Shown here: positions 24,474-35,247 of the stretch, piece after piece
Numbering within the stretch: position 1 is the first letter of the stretch
How the letters are laid out: each line of letters opens with the position of its first letter
Origin: Aeromonadaceae bacterium
Lineage (GTDB): Bacteria; Pseudomonadota; Gammaproteobacteria; Enterobacterales; Aeromonadaceae
Length of the DNA: 45,117 bases
Reading direction: 5' to 3'
Assembly (NCBI GenBank): GCA_021209335.1
Contig: JAJOIN010000104.1
Location: 1-45,117 of the forward strand
Notes under the pieces: model-generated
Database searches by the model: none
Told to the model about the DNA's origin: nothing
Seen by the model: the letters and a program-made list of their open reading frames with translations, nothing else
Translations under genes and position numbers: made by a program

Positions 24474-25991
24474 ATGGAAACAGAAGTTGAATTGAAATTC
24501 CTGGCCAGCGAGACGGTCGCGTCCCAGCTACCGGCTTGTCTGGCGCAATACCAGGTGCTGGAGCAGGCGCAGATGGACCTGGCCAACACCTATTTTGATA
24601 CCCCGGATCAGCGGTTGCGGGCTCTGGACTGTGGCCTGCGTATCCGTCGGCGGGATGAGTCCCGACAGCAGACCATCAAGACCGCCGGCCAGGTGGTAGG
24701 CGGTTTGTATCAAAGACCCGAGTACAACCTGCCTATCCAGCAGGACTGGCCCGAACTGTCGGCCTTTCCGCCGCACATCTGGCCGGCCGGCACTGAGCTG
24801 GCAAGTCTGCAGGCCGCCCTCAAGCCGCTGTTTTGCACCAATTTTCATCGGCAGACCTGGCTGGTGGCCATGCAGGATGGCAGCCAGATCGAGGTGGCGT
24901 ATGACCAGGGGCAGATCCTGGCCGGCGAGCGGCAGGAGCCCATCGGCGAGGTGGAGCTGGAGCTGGTCAGTGGCCAGGTGACCGCCCTGTTCGATCTGGC
25001 GCAAACCCTGGTGCAGTTAGGCGGCCTGCGGCTGGGGGGCCAGTCCAAGGCCCAGCGGGGTTACCAGTTGGCAGGCCTGGCCAGCGAGGCGCCCATCCGG
25101 CGCATGGGGTTGGCTCCGGTCAGCCCATCCATGACGGTGGGCCAGGGACTGTTCTGCGTGCTGCAGTATGCCCTGGCCCACTGGCAGTACCATGAACAGC
25201 TGTTTATGGAGCATCCCAGCGTCGAGGCACTGGTGCAGCTGCGTAGCGGGGTCAACCTGGTGCGCCAGGCCCAGATGATCTTCGCCGACATCTATCTGCC
25301 CCTGGGGCCGCGGCCCTGGCAGGAGGAGCTGACCTGGCTGGAAGGGGAGCTGGCCTGGCTGGATGAGGCGCAGGCCTTGCAACGGCTCACCGCCGAGCGG
25401 GGCCATTATCTGCGCCCGCTGCGCTGTCATGCCCAGTTGCTAAGTGTGCTGGAGCAGCGCCAGGCTAGCTTGCCCGATTGCGCCCGGCTGCGCGGGCGGC
25501 TGCACAGTGCCCGCTACACCAGCCTGCTGCTGGCCATCACCCGTTGGGTCTACCTGGAACAGCGGCAGCTGGCGCAAGTGGATCCCCAGCGGGACGCCCC
25601 CCTGCCGGACTTTGCCGCCGCCCAGCTGGCCCTCAGTTGGCAGGAGCTGCATGCGGCTGAGTTGTGTCAGCCGACCCTGGACTATGCAGGTTACCTGCGT
25701 CTGGTGGGCAAGCTGCGCCGTAACCTGCTGGTGGGGGTGAGCTTTGCCAACCTCTACCCCGAGGACGCCCGACAGGGTTTTCGTCTGCCCTGGCAGAGCC
25801 TGTTGCGGCGCATGGAGGAGCTGGAGCATTGCGAGGTGCTGGACCGGCTGGCACCTGAGCTGGCCACCGCCCAGCGGCTGGAGCTGGAGGCCTGGCTCAC
25901 CGCCCGCATCACTCCTCGGCTGCTGGAGCTGGATCAGGCCCGGCTGCAGGCCTTGCAGATGGCGCCCTACTGGCTGGCTGCCGCACCTTGA
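24474..25991 (+). CDS. ygiF: CYTH-CHAD inorganic triphosphatase YgiF
   Basis: Hydrolyses inorganic tripolyphosphate. I start at 24474 (METEVELKFLASE) because the CYTH family begins with an ExExK motif, present here as EVELK; 505 residues result. The N-terminal triphosphate-tunnel (CYTH) domain covers about 1-205 (YFDTPDQRLRALDCGLRIRRR, IEVAYDQG, EVELELVSG). The C-terminal CHAD domain covers about 225-500 with its histidine-rich helices (HEQLFMEHPSVEALVQLR, LRCHAQLL, LRGRLHSARY). It precedes glnE as in E. coli, and a terminator separates the two. Confidence 0.93.
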   Translation: METEVELKFLASETVASQLPACLAQYQVLEQAQMDLANTYFDTPDQRLRALDCGLRIRRRDESRQQTIKTAGQVVGGLYQRPEYNLPIQQDWPELSAFPPHIWPAGTELASLQAALKPLFCTNFHRQTWLVAMQDGSQIEVAYDQGQILAGERQEPIGEVELELVSGQVTALFDLAQTLVQLGGLRLGGQSKAQRGYQLAGLASEAPIRRMGLAPVSPSMTVGQGLFCVLQYALAHWQYHEQLFMEHPSVEALVQLRSGVNLVRQAQMIFADIYLPLGPRPWQEELTWLEGELAWLDEAQALQRLTAERGHYLRPLRCHAQLLSVLEQRQASLPDCARLRGRLHSARYTSLLLAITRWVYLEQRQLAQVDPQRDAPLPDFAAAQLALSWQELHAAELCQPTLDYAGYLRLVGKLRRNLLVGVSFANLYPEDARQGFRLPWQSLLRRMEELEHCEVLDRLAPELATAQRLELEAWLTARITPRLLELDQARLQALQMAPYWLAAAP

Positions 25992-26009
25992 CGGCAGCGG
26001 GTGAACAAG

Positions 26010-26031
26010 AGGGGAGGCGGCTCCCCTTTTT
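26010..26031 (+). terminator. Rho-independent terminator after ygiF
   Basis: Stem AGGGGAG (26010-26016) with CTCCCCT (26021-26027), GCGG loop, followed by TTTTA. It lies 18 bases after the ygiF stop, so glnE is expected to have its own promoter. Confidence 0.8.
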
Positions 26032-26100
26032 ACTGTCCGGTTTTACCCTGTTGGTGCCACGGTGTTAGATTGAGGGCAAGCGTCTTATTGGAGCCTTCCT

Positions 26101-28990
26101 ATGCTGCACCTGCCCGCCGATCTGCAAGCCCACGCCGAACAGCAATGGCTACGCCTGCAGGCGCGTCTTGAACCGCCGGTTCAGGCGGCCTTCGCATCCC
26201 ACCAGGCGGAGCTTACCTGCCTGTTTGGGCTGTCCGACTTCATCGCCGACTCCTGTCTGCAATATCCCCTCATGGTGCTGGAGTTGCTGCAAAGCGGCGA
26301 GCTGTATCAGGCCCGGCGCCATGCCGACTATGGGCCCCGGCTGGCGGCGGCCCTGGCCGGGATCGAGGATGATGAGGCCTTCAAGTGTGCCCTGCGGCGC
26401 TTTCGCCGGCGTCACATGCTGGTCATCGCCTGGCGCGAGCTGTTGGGGCGAGCCCAGGTGGAGGAGAGCTTCAGCCACCTCACCGCCCTGGCCGAGACCC
26501 TGATCTGTGGCGCGCGGGATTGGCTGTATGCCAAGTTGTGCCGCGAGCTGGGTACCCCCTGCAATGTCGAGGGTGAACCCCAACCCCTGCTGATCCTGGG
26601 CATGGGCAAGCTGGGGGGCGGCGAGCTCAACTTCTCCTCCGACATCGATCTCATCTTTACCTTCCCCGAGGGGGGACAGACCCAGGGCGGACGCCGCAGT
26701 CTGGAAAACCAGGCCTTCTTCATCCGCCTCGGGCAGCAGCTGATCCAGGCGTTGCACCAGACCACTGTGGATGGCCAGGTGTTCCGAGTGGACATGCGGC
26801 TGCGCCCCTTCGGCGATGCCGGCCCCCTGGCCATCAGCTTTGCCGCCATGGAGGATTACTACCAGAACCATGGTCGCAACTGGGAGCGCTACGCCATGGT
26901 CAAGGCCCGCATCCTGGGGCCGGAGAGCCAGCATGCCCAGGAGCTGCAGCGGCTGCTGCGGCCCTTCATCTTCCGCCGCTACATCGACTTTGGTGCCATC
27001 GATGCCCTGCGTAAGATGAAGGGGCTGATTGAGGCGGAGGTGCGGCGCAAGGGGCTCAAGGACAACATCAAGCTGGGGGCCGGTGGCATCCGCGAGGTGG
27101 AGTTCATCGCTCAGGCCTATCAGCTGATCCGCGGCGGCCGGGAGCCGGCGTTGCAGGTGCGCCACCTGCCGGCGGCCCTGCAGGCCCTGGCGGAGCTGGG
27201 GGCCATGCCAGGCCCCAGCATACAGGGGCTGCTGGAGGCCTATCGCTTCTTGCGGCGGGTGGAGAACCTGCTGCAGGAGATCGCCGATGCCCAGACCCAG
27301 ACGCTGCCGGAGGGCGAGCGGGATCGGCTGCGTCTGATCACCGCCCTGGGCTTTGCCGACTGGGCCAGCTGCTACGCCCAGCTGGAGCGGGTGATGGCGC
27401 TGGTACACAAGGAATTCCGCCAGGTGATCGGTCAGACCGAGGAGCAGGACGACACCGGCGCCAGTGTGTTCTGGCACGATCTCTGGCATGGCAGCCAGGA
27501 GACAGATGAGCTGGCGCGAGAGCTGCTCGCCACGGTCGGGGAGCACTGTCAGGATCTGGCCGGGCCCCTGTGGCGGTTTCGCCAGGAGAGCCGCCGTCGT
27601 GCCATCGGTCCCCAGGGCCGGGAGGCGCTGGCGCGCCTGATGCCGGATCTGCTGGCCGCGGTGGCCAGCAGGCCGCAACCGGGCCTGCTGTTTGAGCGGG
27701 TTGAGAAGCTGCTGACCCAGATCCTCACTCGCAGCGCCTACCTGCAACTGCTGGCGGAGAATCCGGGGGCGCTGAATCAGCTGCTGGAGCTGTGTGCTGC
27801 CAGCGGGGTGGTGGCCGAGCAGCTGGCCCGTTACCCCATACTGCTGGACGAATTGCTGGATCCCCAGCAGCTGTATCATCCCACCCCCCTGGAGCGCTAC
27901 CGCGACGAGCTGCGCCAATACCTGCTGCGGGTGCCGGAGGAGGATCTGGAGCAGCAGATGGAAGCCCTGCGCCAGTTCAAGCAGATCCAACTGCTGAAGA
28001 TCTCAGCGGCGGATATTGCCGGGGCCCTGCCCTTGATGAAGGTGAGCGATCACCTCACCTGGCTGGCTGAAGCGATCCTGGAGGAGGTGGTGAGCCAGGC
28101 CTGGAGCCAGGTCACCGCCCGGCATGGCCTGCCGCCCCAGAGTCGGGAGACGGGAGAGAAGGGCTTTTGCGTGGTGGCCTATGGCAAGCTGGGGGGCATA
28201 GAGCTGGGCTATGGTTCGGATCTGGATCTGGTGTTCCTGCACGGGGGGGGAGCCCACCGGGGAGACCGACGGTGACAGGCCCATCGACGTGCGCCAGTTC
28301 TATGTGCGCCTGGCCCAGCGTATCCTCCACCTGTTCAGCACCCGCACCGCCTCCGGCATCCTCTACGACACCGACATGCGCCTGCGGCCGGCCGGCGAGG
28401 CGGGACTCCTGGTCTCCAATCTGGCCGCCTACCAGCGCTACCAGGAGCAGGAAGCCTGGACCTGGGAGCACCAGGCCCTGGTGCGCAGCCGGGCCGTCTA
28501 CGGCGAGCCGGCCATGCGGCTGGCCTTCGAGCAGGTCAGACGGGCCGTGCTGAGCCTGCCGCGCGACCAGGCACAGCTGGCGGCCGACGTGCTGGTGATG
28601 CGGGAAAAGATGCGCCGCCACCTGCTGCGCGGTGCTGAGGGCGAATTCGATCTCAAGCAGGGCGCGGGCGGCATGGTGGACATAGAGTTCATCACCCAGT
28701 ATCTGGTGCTGGCCCACGCCCAGGCCGCCCCCGAGGCGTTGACCCGCTGGTCGGACAATGTGCGCATTCTCGAGGAGTGCGTGCTGGCGGGTCTGCTCAG
28801 CCAACAGGAGGGGCAGGCGCTCAAGCAGGCCTATCTGGCCATCCGCGATGAGGCGCATCGCTGCACCCTCTCGGGCCGCAGCCGCATCGTGCCGGACCGC
28901 CTGCTGGCAAGCGAGCGGGCCCAGGTCAGCGCCCTGTGGCAGCGGCTGTTTGCCGGGGTGGATACCGGCCTGGCCAGGCTGCCGGCCTGA
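26101..28990 (+). pseudogene. glnE: Glutamine synthetase adenylyltransferase/deadenylase, frameshifted at a G8 tract
   Basis: GlnE adenylylates and deadenylylates glutamine synthetase in response to PII. Read through, it is about 963 residues. The first frame (26101-28275; GGAG 7 bases before the ATG) holds the deadenylase domain with LGMGKLGGGELNFSSDIDLIF near 160-180 and the central regulatory helices. It continues to the second nucleotidyltransferase motif YGKLGGIELGYGSDLDLVFLH, then stops in a wrong frame. The right frame resumes with EPTGETDGDRPIDVRQFYVRLAQRILHLF and runs to 28990. The shift is exactly at eight consecutive G (28243-28250); seven would restore the frame. A truncated product would keep deadenylase but lose most of the adenylylating domain. 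Homopolymer error, real lesion or slippage are all possible. Confidence 0.9.
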
Positions 28991-29008
28991 GACCTGTGCT
29001 TGAGTAAC

Positions 29009-29037
29009 CCAAGCGGCCCGTCGATGACGGCGCTTGG
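29009..29037. terminator. Hairpin between convergent glnE and lpxL
   Basis: CCAAGCG (29009-29015) pairs with CGCTTGG (29031-29037) and CCGTC (29018-29022) with GACGG (29026-29030), with a GC bulge and a three-base loop. No U-run is present. It is placed between two converging genes and may terminate both. Confidence 0.45.
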
Positions 29038-29057
29038 CATGGGCGGCGGAGCGGTCG

Positions 29058-29978
29058 TCAGTAACGGTAGGGCACGCCGGGGGGCGTGGTCTTGAAGCGG
29101 CGATGCAGCCACATGTATTGCGCCGGCGCCTGGCGGATGGCCGCCTCGATCACCCGGTTGCTGGCGGCGGCATCCGCCTGGTCGTCGCCGCTGGGATAGT
29201 CGGCCAGCGGTGCCCCCAGCACCAGGCGGTAGCCACCTTGCGGCTGGCGCAGGGTAAAGCAGGGCACGACGACGGTGTTTTTCACCCGCGCCAGGGTGGC
29301 GGTGCCTGTGATGGTGGCCGCCTGCGCCACGGCGAAGAAGGGCACGAACACACTGGCATGGGGGCCGTAGTCGTGATCCGGCGCGTACCAGAGGGCGTCA
29401 CCGGCACGCAAGGTCTTCACCATGCCTTTGACATCCTTGCGATCCAGCATGGCCTTGTTGCTACGGCAGCGACCCGTGACCTGGGCATACTCCAGCACGG
29501 GATTGCGGTTGGGGCGATAGACCCCCACCGCCGGCCGTACCAACCCTATCATGCGGGCATTGAGCTCCAGGGTGAGAAAGTGAGCCGAGAGCAGCAAGAT
29601 CCCCTGGCCCTGTTGCTGGGCGGCCTGCAGGTGCTCCAGGCCTTCCACCTGCATCCAGCGGCGCATGCGGCCATCCGACCAGTACCAGGCCATCCCCGTC
29701 TCCAGGATGGCGCGCCCCACGTTGGCGAAGTTTTCCTTGAGCAGGGCCTCCCGGGCTGCCTCGTCCAGCTCCGGCAGGGCCAGGGCCAGGTTGCGCCGGG
29801 CGATCCGGACCCGGGCGCCCATCAGTGGCATGGCCAGGCGGCCCAGGCCCGCCCCCAGGGCCATCAGCCAGGTGAAGGGCAATTGCACCACCAGGCGCAG
29901 CAGCAGCAGGCCCAGCCACAGCAGCCAGTAACGGGGATGAAACAGCGCCGCATTCAGGCGCCGGGCAACAGCGGTCAT
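29058..29978 (-). CDS. lpxL: Lipid A lauroyl (late) acyltransferase LpxL-type
   Basis: An inner-membrane acyltransferase that adds a secondary acyl chain to Kdo2-lipid IVA in the last steps of lipid A synthesis. I start at 29978 (MTAVARRLNAALFHPRYWLLWLGLL), matching the family start; a TTG at 29999 is less likely. 306 residues. One N-terminal membrane helix at about 18-38, then the HX4E catalytic motif in SAHFLTLELNARM near 127, GVYRPNRNPVLEY, RSNKAMLDRKDVKGMVKTL and DHDYGPHASVFVPFF. It ends with the typical QYMWLHRRFKTTPPGVPYRY. It diverges from hldE, another LPS gene, which supports the assignment. LpxL versus LpxP or LpxM cannot be settled by eye, but the C-terminus favours LpxL. Confidence 0.92.
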   Translation of the reverse strand: MTAVARRLNAALFHPRYWLLWLGLLLLRLVVQLPFTWLMALGAGLGRLAMPLMGARVRIARRNLALALPELDEAAREALLKENFANVGRAILETGMAWYWSDGRMRRWMQVEGLEHLQAAQQQGQGILLLSAHFLTLELNARMIGLVRPAVGVYRPNRNPVLEYAQVTGRCRSNKAMLDRKDVKGMVKTLRAGDALWYAPDHDYGPHASVFVPFFAVAQAATITGTATLARVKNTVVVPCFTLRQPQGGYRLVLGAPLADYPSGDDQADAAASNRVIEAAIRQAPAQYMWLHRRFKTTPPGVPYRY

Positions 29979-30098
29979 GACAATGGATCCGGCAGACAAA
30001 CAGGCGGGCGATTTTAGCAGAAGCCACCGCCACTAGGCGAATCGGCCTGGCCCTTATGCTAGACTGCGCCGCGTATCTTGGTTGTGAGAGTCTGAACA

Positions 30099-31529
<1,431 letters not shown>

Positions 31530-31545
31530 ACCCACTCCGCCCAAC

Positions 31546-31572
31546 AAAAAGCCCCGCATGCGGGGCTTTTTT
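31546..31572. terminator. Strong bidirectional terminator between hldE and dolP
   Basis: AAAAAGCCCCGC-AT-GCGGGGCTTTTTT: a GC-rich perfect palindrome (GCCCCGCATGCGGGGC, 31551-31566) with A and T runs on either side. It serves hldE on the plus strand and the dolP operon on the minus strand. Confidence 0.92.
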
Positions 31573-31589
31573 GTCGCCGGCGGCAGGCG

Positions 31590-32282
31590 TCAGGGGATCA
31601 GCACGGGATCCACCGCCTCGCCCAGCTGGACATCACCACTGTCGCTGGCCGGAGCCGCAGCCGGTGCGGCGGCCTGGCTGCTGGTGCTGGCCGGCTGCCC
31701 GGGTGCCGGCGCCTGCACATATTCAAACACCTTCACCACCTTGCGCACGCCACTGACGTTGCGGGTGATCTCCACCGCCGTCTCGCCTTCGGCGCGGGTC
31801 ACCAGGCCGCTGAGGAACACCTCGCCATCCTCGGTACTCACCTTGATGTGGGTGCTGTCGAAGTTTTTGCGCAGCAGCAGATCGGCCTTGATCTTGGAGG
31901 TGAGCCAGGTGTCGTTGCTTTGGCCGCTCAGGCCCAGCGGCTGCCGCAGACGGACTTCGTTGTAGACCTGGCGCACTCCGGGGATCTTGGTCACGGCCTG
32001 GCCGGCCTGATCCTTGTAGCCCTGGTTGGGGGTCTGGCCGATGAGCAGCACCTTGCCGTTGGTGCTCACCGGCACGATACGGCTGACGGCGCTGAGCTCC
32101 TTGTACTTGGCCAACTCGCTATTGACCTTCATCTCTATGCTCTGATCATCCAGTTGCGAGCCAATGGTGCGCCTGTCGTTGGCTACCGCCGCCGTGGTGG
32201 CCGCACCGGCCACTATGACGCCGGCACAGCCTTGCAACAGCAGCAGGCTGGTCAGCAGGGCGATCAGCGGACTGTGTGTCAT
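31590..32282 (-). CDS. dolP: Outer-membrane lipoprotein DolP with two BON domains (YraP)
   Basis: A lipoprotein of the outer-membrane inner face that binds anionic phospholipid and helps keep the outer membrane intact. 230 residues. Signal peptide with lipobox LLLLQGC at about 13-19 (Cys19 lipidated), then two BON domains at about 45-110 and 120-190, each ending in the conserved glycine-valine-x-x-V turn (IPGVRQVYNEV, VSGVRKVVKVF). The C-terminal 40 residues are Ala/Pro/Ser-rich, longer than in E. coli. AGGAG is 6 bases before the ATG. Last gene of lpoA-yraN-diaA-dolP, the same order as E. coli yraM-yraN-diaA-yraP. Confidence 0.93.
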   Translation of the reverse strand: MTHSPLIALLTSLLLLQGCAGVIVAGAATTAAVANDRRTIGSQLDDQSIEMKVNSELAKYKELSAVSRIVPVSTNGKVLLIGQTPNQGYKDQAGQAVTKIPGVRQVYNEVRLRQPLGLSGQSNDTWLTSKIKADLLLRKNFDSTHIKVSTEDGEVFLSGLVTRAEGETAVEITRNVSGVRKVVKVFEYVQAPAPGQPASTSSQAAAPAAAPASDSGDVQLGEAVDPVLIP

Positions 32283-32314
32283 ACAAACTCCTCAGTGGTC
32301 TGGGCCCTGGGGGC

Positions 32315-32893
32315 CTATTGGGGAAACAGGGTGCGATCGATGAGATCGCTCAAGCTGTGCAGGGTGAGCAGGTGCACCTCCAGGATGCGGGGCGGCCGGG
32401 CGGAGGGCACGCGCACCTCCACGTCGCTGGGACCCAGCAGACCGGCCATCTCGCCGCCATCACCGCCGGTGAGGGCTATGATGGTCATGTCCCGGGATAG
32501 GGCGGCTTCCGCCGCCTTGATCAGGCTGCGACAGTGACCGGCGCCATCGATTACCAGCAGTATGTCGCCCCGTTGCCCCAGGGCGCGGATCTGCTTGGCA
32601 TAGGCATCCTCGAAGCCATAATCGTGGGCCACGGCGCTTAAGGTGACGGTATCACCGTTAAGGCAGAAGGCCGGCAGGGAGGGGCGTTCCGTCTCGAAGC
32701 GGTTGAGCATCTGGCTGGCAAACAGCTGGGCCAGGGCGGCGCCGCTGCCGTTGCCACAGGTCAGTATCTTGTTGCCGTTGAGCAGGCAGATGGTGAGCAT
32801 CTGGGCGGCGGTCTGAATCGACTCCTGCAGCGCCTCGGCGGCGGCTATCTTGGTCTGAATGCTCTCGGTAAAGTTTTCTTTGATGCGATCCAC
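32315..32893 (-). CDS. diaA: DnaA initiator-associating protein DiaA (SIS domain)
   Basis: DiaA binds DnaA and promotes its assembly at the origin, timing initiation. 192 residues, a single SIS (sugar-isomerase) domain: [50 protein letters not shown], the long [19 protein letters not shown] segment and [19 protein letters not shown] place the start at a GTG at 32893, where AGAGGA lies 6 bases upstream and the product lines up with the family; the frame has no in-frame ATG nearby. Sister enzyme GmhA (phosphoheptose isomerase) is the alternative, but context with yraN, lpoA and dolP indicates DiaA. Confidence 0.9.
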   Translation of the reverse strand: MDRIKENFTESIQTKIAAAEALQESIQTAAQMLTICLLNGNKILTCGNGSGAALAQLFASQMLNRFETERPSLPAFCLNGDTVTLSAVAHDYGFEDAYAKQIRALGQRGDILLVIDGAGHCRSLIKAAEAALSRDMTIIALTGGDGGEMAGLLGPSDVEVRVPSARPPRILEVHLLTLHSLSDLIDRTLFPQ

Positions 32894-32903
32894 CCGGGTT
32901 CCT

Positions 32904-33257
32904 CTAGAAGGCGTTGGGCAGCCACAGGACCTGGTCGCCCTCAAAGGCAACAACGTCGAAGCGGCAGGCCTGCCTGGATTCGTTAAGCTGTTGAGCAGCC
33001 AGATAATGCTGCGCCGCGAGGCGGATTTTCTGCTGCTTGCGTGGGGTGACGGACGCCAGGGCGCCGCCGTGTCGCCGGTTCTGCCGGTAGCGGACTTCCA
33101 CAAACACCAGCATCTTATCCTGCCGCAGGATAAGGTCAATTTCCCCCTGGCGACAGTGATAGTTGCGGCACACCAGCGTCAGCCCCTGGGCTAGCAGATG
33201 CTGTGCCGCTTTGTCTTCGTACTCCGCGCCCTTATTGGGAGAGGAGTTCGAGTTCAT
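32904..33257 (-). CDS. yraN: YraN family (UPF0102) endonuclease-fold protein
   Basis: A 117-residue protein with the restriction-endonuclease-like fold: [35 protein letters not shown] carries the E, then GEIDLI and FVEVRYR carry the D and E-x-K/R-type acidic residues of the site. The biological role is not established, although resolvase-like activity has been suggested for the family. I start at 33257 ([18 protein letters not shown]), which overlaps the end of lpoA by 26 bases; a longer frame to 33359 would be embedded in lpoA. Confidence 0.9.
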   Translation of the reverse strand: MNSNSSPNKGAEYEDKAAQHLLAQGLTLVCRNYHCRQGEIDLILRQDKMLVFVEVRYRQNRRHGGALASVTPRKQQKIRLAAQHYLAAQQLNESRQACRFDVVAFEGDQVLWLPNAF

Positions 33258-35154
33258 CGGCGTCGGCTTGTTGCTCGGCATCCAGCTGAGCGGCGGCTTC
33301 AGGCGCCGCCACCGGGTCAGCTCCCGCTGCAGCCTCGCCCACCAGTGCGCCATTGTCATATTTGCCCCAGCTCAGGTGGCGTTCCACCACACCCTTGTCG
33401 TTCAGGCTCAGGCCGCCACACAGGCCGGCCAGCTGGCTGCTGTGATCCCGGTTGAGCTCGGCCAGCTGCGGCAGCAGCTTGATGGCATCCACCCCCAGGG
33501 CGTAGAAGCGCAGCAGCTCGCCGCCGTCCGGCGGCAACAGGCTGGCGACCTGCTCCCGCAGGCTGCCGTACTGGCCCAGCATCCAGGGCATGTCGCCCAA
33601 GGCCATGCCGTTGAGCTCCCGGGCCAGATCCACCCGCCCCTGAACGTTGCTCTTGGGGCCCAGGTAGTAGGCAGGGCGCGGCGCCCGGGGATCCAGCACA
33701 TACTCCACATAGGAGCGGATGGTGGTGGCTTCGATGGGGCTGGCCAGCATGAAGATGGCGTCAGCATCGGCGGGTTTCACCTCGCCATTGGCATCACCGG
33801 CCACCGCCTTGCCGCTCCGGCTGCCGACTCCCAGGGCCTCGCCCAGGCTGTCTTGCATCTGCTCGCGACTGCTCATCCAGGCCACCTTGGCGTCACCACC
33901 GGTGAGCTGTTGCCACTCCTGATTAAAGGCATCAAAGGTGCGCTGCCCCAGGGTGCCCGCCGGCAGCACCAGCAGGGGGGAGACCTGCCCTTGGGCATGG
34001 ATACGACGGGCCACCTCTCGGGCATCCCCTTCGGGGGAGAGGGAGAAGAAGAAGCGGTCGGCGTGGTAGTTCACCTGATCCGGCTCGTTCAGCGCCAGCA
34101 GCGGGAGCTGGGGATCCAGGGCCAGCAGGGCGGTGAGTTCGCTCTTGAGCAGCGGCCCTATGATGAACTGGGCGCCATCGCTCACCGCCTGCTGATAGAG
34201 CTTGTCCATCGGCTGGGCGGCGGAGTCGTAGAAGCGCAGGTCCGCTTGCAGACCGGCTTCTTTGTAGCCCACCATGATGCCGTTGCGCAGGGTATTGCCG
34301 TGATTGGCCAGGTTGCCGCTCAGCGGCAGGAAGACGGCGATCTGGCGCGGCTGGTAACTGCCCTGGCCCTGATCCTGGACTGCAACGGGGTGCTTGTCAT
34401 GGGCCTGGCTCTGCCACAGGGCCAGGCCGGGATGGTTGGGGTAGGCCTGCTGCCAGGCTTGCAGCGCCTGGGTGAGGGCGTCGGGCTGGGCGCCCAGTTC
34501 GCTCACCAGGGCCGCCAGCTCGAACCAGCCACTGGTAGTGTCGGGGGCCGCTTGTTGCGCGTAGGCCCGCAGGGTCTCGGCGTTGTAGCCTTGCAGCAGC
34601 TGCCAGATCTGCTGGCGGTTGGCATCCTGTTGATCGGCCGGCAGCAGGGCATCCAGGGCCGACAGGCTCTGCACCGCCGCCAGCTTATCACCGTTGTCCA
34701 GCAGCAACTGGGCCTTGAGTCTGTGGTGATAGGCCAGGGTGGTGGCATCCAGCGGCCGTGGATCCAGATCCGCCAGGGCCACCAGGGCCGAGGCGGCATC
34801 CGCCTGACGTTGCAGCAAGCTGGCCTGCAGCAGCTTGTACTGGCTGCGCAGTCTGGGGGTGAAGGCTTCCTTGTCCAGCTGTTGCAGTATGGCCTGGGCC
34901 TGCTGCAGATCGCCGGCCTGGATCAGGCTGCGGCTGGCCAGCACCTGCCAGGCGAAGCGATCCGCCGGGCCGGATTGTGCCACCTGGGCCAGATACCAGT
35001 TGGCCTCCTGGGTGAGGTCGGAGAAGGCAGGCGGTGCCGCCTGGGGGCTAACCTGGCTGCTGCCGGTGCCACCGGCGCAGGCGCTCAGCAGGAGACCGAG
35101 CAGGCTGGCCAGCAGGAAGTGTGTTAGGCTGTGACGTTTCGTGACCCGGCTCAA
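33232..35154 (-). CDS. lpoA: Penicillin-binding protein activator LpoA
   Basis: An outer-membrane lipoprotein that reaches through the wall to stimulate the transpeptidase PBP1A. 640 residues. Signal peptide and lipobox LLGLLLSAC (Cys at about 26), an N-terminal TPR-like helical domain at about 40-255, then a C-terminal periplasmic-binding-protein-like domain at about 270-610 (QIAVFLPLSGNLANHGNTLRNGIMVGY). The start is TTG at 35154, supported by AGGAA 6 bases upstream and by the immediate signal peptide; there is no nearby ATG. First gene of the lpoA-yraN-diaA-dolP operon, divergent from rsmI. Confidence 0.94.
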   Translation of the reverse strand: MSRVTKRHSLTHFLLASLLGLLLSACAGGTGSSQVSPQAAPPAFSDLTQEANWYLAQVAQSGPADRFAWQVLASRSLIQAGDLQQAQAILQQLDKEAFTPRLRSQYKLLQASLLQRQADAASALVALADLDPRPLDATTLAYHHRLKAQLLLDNGDKLAAVQSLSALDALLPADQQDANRQQIWQLLQGYNAETLRAYAQQAAPDTTSGWFELAALVSELGAQPDALTQALQAWQQAYPNHPGLALWQSQAHDKHPVAVQDQGQGSYQPRQIAVFLPLSGNLANHGNTLRNGIMVGYKEAGLQADLRFYDSAAQPMDKLYQQAVSDGAQFIIGPLLKSELTALLALDPQLPLLALNEPDQVNYHADRFFFSLSPEGDAREVARRIHAQGQVSPLLVLPAGTLGQRTFDAFNQEWQQLTGGDAKVAWMSSREQMQDSLGEALGVGSRSGKAVAGDANGEVKPADADAIFMLASPIEATTIRSYVEYVLDPRAPRPAYYLGPKSNVQGRVDLARELNGMALGDMPWMLGQYGSLREQVASLLPPDGGELLRFYALGVDAIKLLPQLAELNRDHSSQLAGLCGGLSLNDKGVVERHLSWGKYDNGALVGEAAAGADPVAAPEAAAQLDAEQQADADELELLSQ

Positions 35155-35199
35155 GGTGATTCCTCAGTTCTTTATTTCGGGGATCGCTCAGTGGGCTCT

Positions 35200-35228
35200 A
35201 GTGTAAACGGGTCAATTTTGCGACACAA
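35200..35228 (-). promoter_or_regulatory. Predicted promoter of the lpoA operon
   Basis: Minus-strand TTGTGT (35223-35228) and TACACT (35200-35205) with 17 bases between them, in the short gap shared with divergent rsmI. Confidence 0.5.
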
Positions 35229-35247
35229 ATCCTGATGAGGTATGCAG

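Noticed and set aside
26149-27990. 613-codon minus-strand frame opposite glnE
   Set aside because: Antisense shadow of glnE; no start signal and low-information composition.
28211-28275. Programmed ribosomal frameshift in glnE
   Set aside because: A G8 run is not a usual slippery heptamer, no stimulatory structure is evident, and GlnE is not known to use frameshifting; a homopolymer error is simpler.
33163-35127. 654-codon plus-strand frame opposite lpoA
   Set aside because: Antisense shadow; the minus strand has a lipoprotein signal and a recognisable LpoA.
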